NCBI RefSeq assembly: GCF_014646655.1
Contig: NZ_BMNR01000004.1
Coordinates: forward strand, 310,001 to 374,000
Length of the DNA stretch: 64,000 bases
Direction: 5' to 3'
From: Yeosuana aromativorans
GTDB taxonomy: Bacteria; Bacteroidota; Bacteroidia; Flavobacteriales; Flavobacteriaceae
Shown: positions 60,000-64,000 of the stretch, piece by piece
Position numbering within the stretch: position 1 is the stretch's first letter
How the letters are laid out: every line of letters begins with the position of its first letter
Translations under genes and position numbers: made by a program
Notes under the pieces: model-generated
What the model was told of the DNA's origin: nothing
Database searches by the model: none
Seen by the model: only the letters and a program-made list of their open reading frames with translations

Positions 60000-60773
60000 T
60001 TAATCTTTATTGCCATTCAAATTTTCCAGATACTGTTTGTATTTCATTCTTAAAAAGATCAGAATTTTAAAATCGGTTTGATTTTTACAGTATTTGATAA
60101 AATTTTCATCATCGGCACAGAAATAAAAAAAATCGTTTACCAAATCAGCATCCAACGGATTGGACATTAAAAAATCTTTTGACAACCGCGTTTTTATACT
60201 ATGCAAAAGTTCTTCTTTTTCTTCGAGTTTAATATGTTGTTTCAACATTTTTGTTCGGCCTGTTATGGCATTTATTATTGGGTTTAAAGGAACAATACCA
60301 CTGCCTGTTGTTGCTTCATTCAATCGCCGTTCACTTTGGGTTGCAGGCTTGCCCGTATAACCCGGAATTCCAACATCAAAAAAGTTTATCGGTGGATCGC
60401 CTTCTATATTTTTGATATCAGACAATAAGTTTCCTGTTAAAATTTTACCAACAACAACTTCATCTAATTGATTTACTTTTTCTTCCAACGGAACTACAAG
60501 AAATTTATTAGCTATCAAATTGTCATCAACAATAACACTGTAGGGTTTGTGCTGAATGGAAGAAAATTGTAACGTATCATTTAAACGTACCCTGATTTTA
60601 AAATTCCCATCGCTATCTGTTATTGTAAACTCGTGAGCTGCTTTGTTGATTACATTGATGTTTTCAACATCAAGACTACTTTCTACCTTACCATGAATTT
60701 CAACAGTTTGCGAAAATGCACCTTGCACATGGGTTCCTATCAAAAGAAACAAAAAGCACCTTATTTTTGCCAT
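60000..60773 (-). CDS. carboxypeptidase-like regulatory domain protein, copy B
   Basis: A 257-residue exported protein. After a signal peptide (CFLFLLIGTHVQGAFSQ) comes a CarboxypepD_reg-like beta domain (EIHGKVESSLDVENINVINK, TITDSDGNFKIRVRLNDTLQ, residues 25-105), then a helical region with LSDIKNIEGDPPINFFDVG. It resembles the gene immediately upstream in order and key motifs (NxLDxVxx, L-x-DIKNI-x-x-PP), so the two arose by duplication. No enzyme site. It starts on the last base of the upstream stop (TAATG). Confidence 0.8.
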   Translation of the reverse strand: MAKIRCFLFLLIGTHVQGAFSQTVEIHGKVESSLDVENINVINKAAHEFTITDSDGNFKIRVRLNDTLQFSSIQHKPYSVIVDDNLIANKFLVVPLEEKVNQLDEVVVGKILTGNLLSDIKNIEGDPPINFFDVGIPGYTGKPATQSERRLNEATTGSGIVPLNPIINAITGRTKMLKQHIKLEEKEELLHSIKTRLSKDFLMSNPLDADLVNDFFYFCADDENFIKYCKNQTDFKILIFLRMKYKQYLENLNGNKD

Positions 60774-61567
60774 TATTCCTTTTTCAAAAACAGTTTACTT
60801 TGCTCGGTAACAAACTCTATAAGCTGCATTTCATGTTCTGGCTTTAATAATTCTTGAGTCATGCCATTTGATTTCAAAAATTCAACAAAAGCACCAACAG
60901 AGTCCTGCGGAACATGAAACCTTTCACTTATATATTTTTGGGAATAAACATCAATCAATTCTTTTTGTTCTAGTTCATATTGTAAAGCGTCGTCATTCTT
61001 TGCCCTTTTTTTATGCTTGGAAAACAGCTTGAATATTTCAACAAAATTAACACCGTTATACAGTTGGTTCTTATTGACCACAGAATTCAAAGCATCTTCA
61101 ATAACTTGATTATCCACCGCATTATCTACAGAAAGCATATAAGCATCCATGTTACCAAAATCCATATCAATGGAAGGCGGTGGTTTTATGTTTTTAATAT
61201 CCTGTAATAAATACCCGGAAAGACCGAAAGTCAATAATACGGCGTCAAGATTATTAATATGTTCTCGTAAAAATATTTTTAATTCTTTTGAAGATATAAC
61301 GGTATCATCTATAGTAATAACAACAGGCTCAAATTGTAAAGCCGAAACCTCAATACGGTCATTTAAAGCGACTGCAATGTTAAATTCCCCTTTATTATTC
61401 GTTACAGTACCTTTGTTTGATGACGTGTTGAAAACTGTAATTCCTTCAATATCGGTATTCGTTGTAAGAATGACACCCTTTACAGCAACACGCTCTACTG
61501 TTTGACTTCTTACGGAAGCCATTAGGAACACAATAATTAGGAATGATACTGTTTTTTTCACGTACAT
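60773..61567 (-). CDS. carboxypeptidase-like regulatory domain protein, copy A
   Basis: A 264-residue exported protein with signal peptide (FLIIVFLMASVRSQ), a CarboxypepD_reg-like domain (VAVKGVILTTNTDIEGITVF, GTVTNNKGEFNIAVALNDRI) and a helical C-terminal half with LLQDIKNIKPPPSIDMDFG. It is the paralogue of the next gene. Such proteins in Bacteroidetes may be envelope-associated; the role is unknown. It heads the leftward run copy A, copy B, then DUF6702 and M1. Confidence 0.8.
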   Translation of the reverse strand: MYVKKTVSFLIIVFLMASVRSQTVERVAVKGVILTTNTDIEGITVFNTSSNKGTVTNNKGEFNIAVALNDRIEVSALQFEPVVITIDDTVISSKELKIFLREHINNLDAVLLTFGLSGYLLQDIKNIKPPPSIDMDFGNMDAYMLSVDNAVDNQVIEDALNSVVNKNQLYNGVNFVEIFKLFSKHKKRAKNDDALQYELEQKELIDVYSQKYISERFHVPQDSVGAFVEFLKSNGMTQELLKPEHEMQLIEFVTEQSKLFLKKE

Positions 61568-61627
61568 TGGTTTAAAAGATAAAGAACGGCTATCAAATCT
61601 TAAAGTTAATGAAAAGATACTTTAAAG

Positions 61628-61658
61628 TTTTGTTAAACCCTACAAATACTTAATTTTA
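61628..61658 (+). promoter_or_regulatory. promoter for pepE (TTTTG-N18-TAATTTTA)
   Basis: TTTTG (61628-61632) is followed after 18 bases by TAATTTTA (61651-61658), one mismatch from TAnnTTTG. It ends 15 bases before the pepE ATG. Confidence 0.45.
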
Positions 61659-61673
61659 CCTAAAGTAATTTTT

Positions 61674-62381
61674 ATGAAAAATATCATCATAGCCAGCACA
61701 TCAACGCTTCACGGAAGTGATTATTTAGAATATATTTTAGACGAGTTAAAGCTATTTTTTAATCAAGCTAATGAGATTCTTTTTATTCCTTATGCAAGGC
61801 CTGGTGGCATATCTTATGATGATTACACCAAAAAGGCAAAAGATGCTTTTTCAAGAATCAATAAATCCGTAACAGGCATTCACACTTTTGAAAATCCAGT
61901 TATTGCCATTGAAAAGGCTCAAGCCATTTTTGTAGGTGGAGGCAATACGTTTGTATTGTTAAATCAATTGTATAAGCATGGTTTAATGACTGTTTTAAGA
62001 GATGCCATAAACAATGGAACACCTTATTTAGGAACTAGTGCCGGCAGTAATATTTGTGGACTTACCATAAAGACCACCAATGATATGCCGATTGTGTATC
62101 CACCTAATTTTAACGCTTTGGGATTGGTTCCCTTTAATATAAATCCACACTATTTAGATCCAGATACAACTTCAAAGCATATGGGGGAAACTAGGGAAAC
62201 ACGCATACAAGAATTTCACAATTTTAACACCAATCCTGTGATTGGTCTTCGTGAAGGGAGTTGGCTATTGGTAAAAGATCATTCAATAGTTTTAAAAGGC
62301 TCCTTATCTGCACGGGTTTTTGAATACCAAAAAAAGCCTTATGAGGTAGAACCAGAAACAGAATTAAACGCTTTAAAATAA
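61674..62381 (+). CDS. pepE: dipeptidase E (alpha-aspartyl dipeptidase)
   Basis: A 235-residue serine peptidase of family S51, which hydrolyses dipeptides with N-terminal aspartate. The nucleophile is Ser122 in YLGTSAGSNICG. Also seen are FIPYARPGGISYDDY, FVGGGNTFVLLNQLY, NPHYLDPD with the catalytic His, and GLREGSWL. It is cytosolic with normal length. It stands alone, ending just before the tRNA-Gly gene on the other strand. Confidence 0.93.
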   Translation: MKNIIIASTSTLHGSDYLEYILDELKLFFNQANEILFIPYARPGGISYDDYTKKAKDAFSRINKSVTGIHTFENPVIAIEKAQAIFVGGGNTFVLLNQLYKHGLMTVLRDAINNGTPYLGTSAGSNICGLTIKTTNDMPIVYPPNFNALGLVPFNINPHYLDPDTTSKHMGETRETRIQEFHNFNTNPVIGLREGSWLLVKDHSIVLKGSLSARVFEYQKKPYEVEPETELNALK

Positions 62382-62383
62382 AA

Positions 62384-62408
62384 AAGCCTCATCTTTTTGA
62401 TGAAGCTT
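62384..62408 (-). terminator. terminator of tRNA-Gly
   Basis: AAGCCTCATC and GATGAAGCTT form a ten-base stem with one mismatch and a T-rich loop. On the minus strand it is followed by TTTTTTATTTT, five bases beyond the tRNA 3' end. It may serve pepE weakly too. Confidence 0.65.
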
Positions 62409-62412
62409 CTTG

Positions 62413-62485
62413 AGCGGGAGACCGGGTTCGAACCGGCGACATTCAGCTTGGAAGGCTGACGCTCTACCAACTGAGCTACTCCCGC
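62413..62485 (-). tRNA. tRNA-Gly (anticodon TCC)
   Basis: The minus strand folds as a full cloverleaf of 73 bases. The acceptor stem is GCGGGAG with CTCCCGC and discriminator T. The D arm is GCTCAGTTGGTAGAGC. The anticodon arm is TCAGC, loop CTTCCAA, GCTGA, giving anticodon TCC for GGA codons. The T arm contains GGTTCGAACC. The CCA end is not encoded, as usual in this phylum. Confidence 0.97.
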
Positions 62486-62620
62486 AATTCTGTTACAAAT
62501 ATATAAAATCTATTTTGTCATTTACAAGAAAAAAAATAGAGTTTCACAAAAAATATCACCCTAAAATTTTAAGGCTTTCAAACTTTGATTTTATTAAAAA
62601 AAAGAAATTCTAAACCATAA

Positions 62621-62645
62621 AAAAGCCTTGTTTAACAAGGCTTTT
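62621..62645 (-). terminator. rho-independent terminator of the ankyrin gene
   Basis: AAAAGCCTTGTT (62621-62632) and AACAAGGCTTTT (62634-62645) are perfect 12-base arms with one central base. On the minus strand the T run continues past the stem. It lies about 38 bases after the ankyrin gene stop. Confidence 0.85.
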
Positions 62646-62682
62646 CAATTGACTAATTCAAAATAATTATATGGATTTTTAA

Positions 62683-63072
62683 TTATTTTTTATCTAAAGT
62701 ATCTTCAATAATGGCTTGAGCATCTGTTGCGCCGTGCAATTTTGCGTAATCGGCTGCAGTCATCCCTTTGTCTGATTTTGCTTTTAGATTAGCGCCTTTT
62801 GAAATTAATAACTTTAAGATTTCTGTCCTGTTATACTTAGCAGCATACATTACAGGGGTCATTCCATTGGATTTTTGATTCACATCAGCTCCTAGATCCA
62901 ACAGTTTTTTTACGGTTTCAAAATCACCTTTGGCTATTGAAACACAAAATGGACTTACTTTAAATACAGATACTAACGTGTTATCATTAACAACACTGTT
63001 AAGGGATTTGGCGTTTACAGTGACAACTGAAAAACATAATGCGATTGCAGAAATAATGATTGTTTTTTTCAT
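62683..63072 (-). CDS. secreted ankyrin repeat protein
   Basis: A 129-residue protein with signal peptide (TIIISAIALCFSVVTVNAK), followed by about two and a half ankyrin repeats: GDFETVKKLLDLGADVNQKS, GMTPVMYAAKYNRTEILKLL, GANLKAKSDKGMTAADYAKL. Ankyrin units bind partner proteins; secreted small forms are common in Bacteroidetes, for example beside catalases elsewhere. No partner gene is here. Divergent from gpmI, with a 250-base gap holding only control sequences. Confidence 0.88.
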   Translation of the reverse strand: MKKTIIISAIALCFSVVTVNAKSLNSVVNDNTLVSVFKVSPFCVSIAKGDFETVKKLLDLGADVNQKSNGMTPVMYAAKYNRTEILKLLISKGANLKAKSDKGMTAADYAKLHGATDAQAIIEDTLDKK

Positions 63073-63224
63073 GATGAAAGATTTTAATTTGATTATTGAT
63101 TCGTTTTTTGATATACTAAAGAGACGACTGTTTTTTTAATGTGTTACAGAAAGAACCAGACAATAACGTTTTTTTAACATTTCATTTTATGCAATCATTC
63201 CATACTTTAACTTAAAAAATTATC

Positions 63225-63275
63225 GAAAACCCTACTAATAAATAAGTATTTCGGAAAGCCATTTTAAGGGTTTTC
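63225..63275 (+). promoter_or_regulatory. long stem-loop upstream of gpmI
   Basis: GAAAACCCT (63225-63233) pairs exactly with AGGGTTTTC (63267-63275); the loop holds a smaller AAATA-AG-TATTT hairpin. It lies just upstream of a TATCTTTG element at 63290, so it would be DNA in front of the promoter, suggesting an operator or a terminator of unknown transcript. Confidence 0.3.
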
Positions 63276-63289
63276 TTATGAAACTTCAT

Positions 63290-63297
63290 TATCTTTG
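63290..63297 (+). promoter_or_regulatory. -7 element (TATCTTTG) for gpmI
   Basis: TATCTTTGATACC lies 25 bases before the gpmI ATG at 63323 and matches TAnnTTTG. Confidence 0.45.
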
Positions 63298-63322
63298 ATA
63301 CCTATTAAAATCATCTAAAAAC

Positions 63323-64000
63323 ATGAACAAAAAAGTCATCTTAATGATACTTGATGGATGGGGAAAATCACCCGATCCCAAAGTATCTGCCATTGATAAT
63401 GCAAACACACCATTTATAGATTCTCTTTATACAAAATACCCTAATGCCTCCTTGCGCACCGATGGTTTGCATGTAGGATTGCCCGAAGGGCAAATGGGAA
63501 ACAGTGAAGTTGGGCACATGAATCTTGGCGCTGGGAGAATTGTATACCAAGACTTAGTGAAAGTAAATCTAGCCGTAAAAAACAAAACCCTTAATAAAGA
63601 ACAAGTTTTAGTTGATGCCTTTAAATATGCAAAGGACAATAATAAAGATGTTCACTTTTTAGGTCTATTGAGTGATGGTGGCGTACATTCCCATATCAAT
63701 CATTTGTTTGGTTTACTGGAAGCGGCCAATGATTTTGGTTTAACAAACACCTATGTCCATGCGTTTACAGATGGCCGTGATGTTGATCCTAAATCCGGTT
63801 ATGGTTTTTTAACTGAATTGGAGGATCAATTAGATAAAACAAACAGTAAACTGGCATCTGTAACAGGTCGTTATTATGCCATGGATAGGGATAAACGTTG
63901 GGAACGTATTAAATTGGCTTATGATGCCGTAGTAAACGGAATTGGTGATTTCTCTACCAACATAACAGAATCTATGGAGGCCAATTACAAGAATGACGTC
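63323..64000 (+). CDS. gpmI: 2,3-bisphosphoglycerate-independent phosphoglycerate mutase (5' part)
   Basis: The first 226 codons of a gene that runs off the window. The N-terminus is KKVILMILDGWGKSPDPKVS with the metal-binding Asp of DGWG. The phosphoserine motif is GNSEVGHMNLGAGR, followed by LLSDGGVHSH, HAFTDGRDVDP and SVTGRYYAMDRDKRWER. The enzyme interconverts 3- and 2-phosphoglycerate using manganese, without a bisphosphoglycerate cofactor. The second half, with remaining metal ligands, is outside. Confidence 0.95.
   Translation, partial: MNKKVILMILDGWGKSPDPKVSAIDNANTPFIDSLYTKYPNASLRTDGLHVGLPEGQMGNSEVGHMNLGAGRIVYQDLVKVNLAVKNKTLNKEQVLVDAFKYAKDNNKDVHFLGLLSDGGVHSHINHLFGLLEAANDFGLTNTYVHAFTDGRDVDPKSGYGFLTELEDQLDKTNSKLASVTGRYYAMDRDKRWERIKLAYDAVVNGIGDFSTNITESMEANYKNDV

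Noticed and set aside
62410-62613. Open frame of 67 codons on the plus strand
   Set aside because: It runs antisense through the tRNA-Gly gene and has no coding character afterwards.
1-64000. CRISPR arrays, prophage, defence systems or insertion sequences
   Set aside because: No regularly spaced repeats, phage structural genes, nuclease-methylase pairs or transposase frames were seen.

Overview
The window is a stretch of chromosome from a marine-type member of the Bacteroidetes, most likely family Flavobacteriaceae. It is AT-rich. Its promoters carry the Bacteroidetes -7 motif TAnnTTTG, and ribosome binding sites are weak or absent. Gene content points the same way: DUF5723, PASTA-only protein, LUD-domain protein next to ftsH, THX, VF530, DUF6702, paired carboxypeptidase-like repeat proteins. 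Gene density is very high, with about 70 protein genes, one tRNA and no gene-free stretch over 300 bases. There is no prophage, CRISPR array, insertion sequence or transposase.

Layout. 1-4778 is a leftward run with many overlaps: radC, a deacetylase-fold protein, a YjjG-type phosphatase, a lipoprotein, a DUF5723 protein and a secreted protein cut by the window edge. 4842-13825 is mixed housekeeping: PaiB, VF530 with a DEAD-box helicase, an SLC13 transporter, a glycosylase-like protein, ribosomal protein THX, a TPR protein, YaaA, a VOC protein, a CPBP protease, RluD. 13828-20589 holds cell-wall and cofactor genes (PASTA, ddl, coaD), a SulP transporter, a Nudix hydrolase, pyrE and birA. 20688-28211 is a conserved block: rsfS, ftsH, LUD, cdsA, psd, an acyl-CoA-binding protein and valS. 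28397-34714 carries DUF1573, a protease/PDZ protein, an aminotransferase with murB, an ECF sigma/anti-sigma pair and an aquaporin. 34867-40773 is an operon-like run: small Cys-rich protein, glycosyltransferase, second ECF sigma factor, unknown membrane protein, divergent Nramp-fold transporter, lipA, gap. 40793-48110 has a TPR hybrid histidine kinase, lpxK, a Nif3-like protein paired with a coiled-coil protein, a lipoprotein msrA and a CDGSH protein.

48226-56648 is the most distinctive region, an aerobic tryptophan (kynurenine) degradation cluster: kynureninase, kynurenine 3-monooxygenase, RidA-type deaminase, an acetyltransferase, a 2-aminomuconate semialdehyde dehydrogenase-like enzyme, an SDR protein lacking its usual catalytic Tyr/Lys, 3-hydroxyanthranilate dioxygenase, ACMS decarboxylase and an O-methyltransferase. 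Together they would take kynurenine through 3-hydroxyanthranilate to 2-aminomuconate and its deamination product. The first enzymes (tryptophan dioxygenase, formamidase) and the last (decarboxylase, hydratase, aldolase) must lie elsewhere. Three different folded, repeat-like sequences sit in three of its gaps.

56645-64000 has tatA, an M1 peptidase, DUF6702, two tandem related secreted proteins, pepE, tRNA-Gly(TCC), a small ankyrin protein and the start of gpmI. Strong stem-loop terminators separate many convergent units. Nothing seen is clearly a wholly new system. The best leads are the second ECF sigma locus with its unusual transporter, the active-site-less SDR in the kynurenine cluster, and the repeat elements within that cluster.
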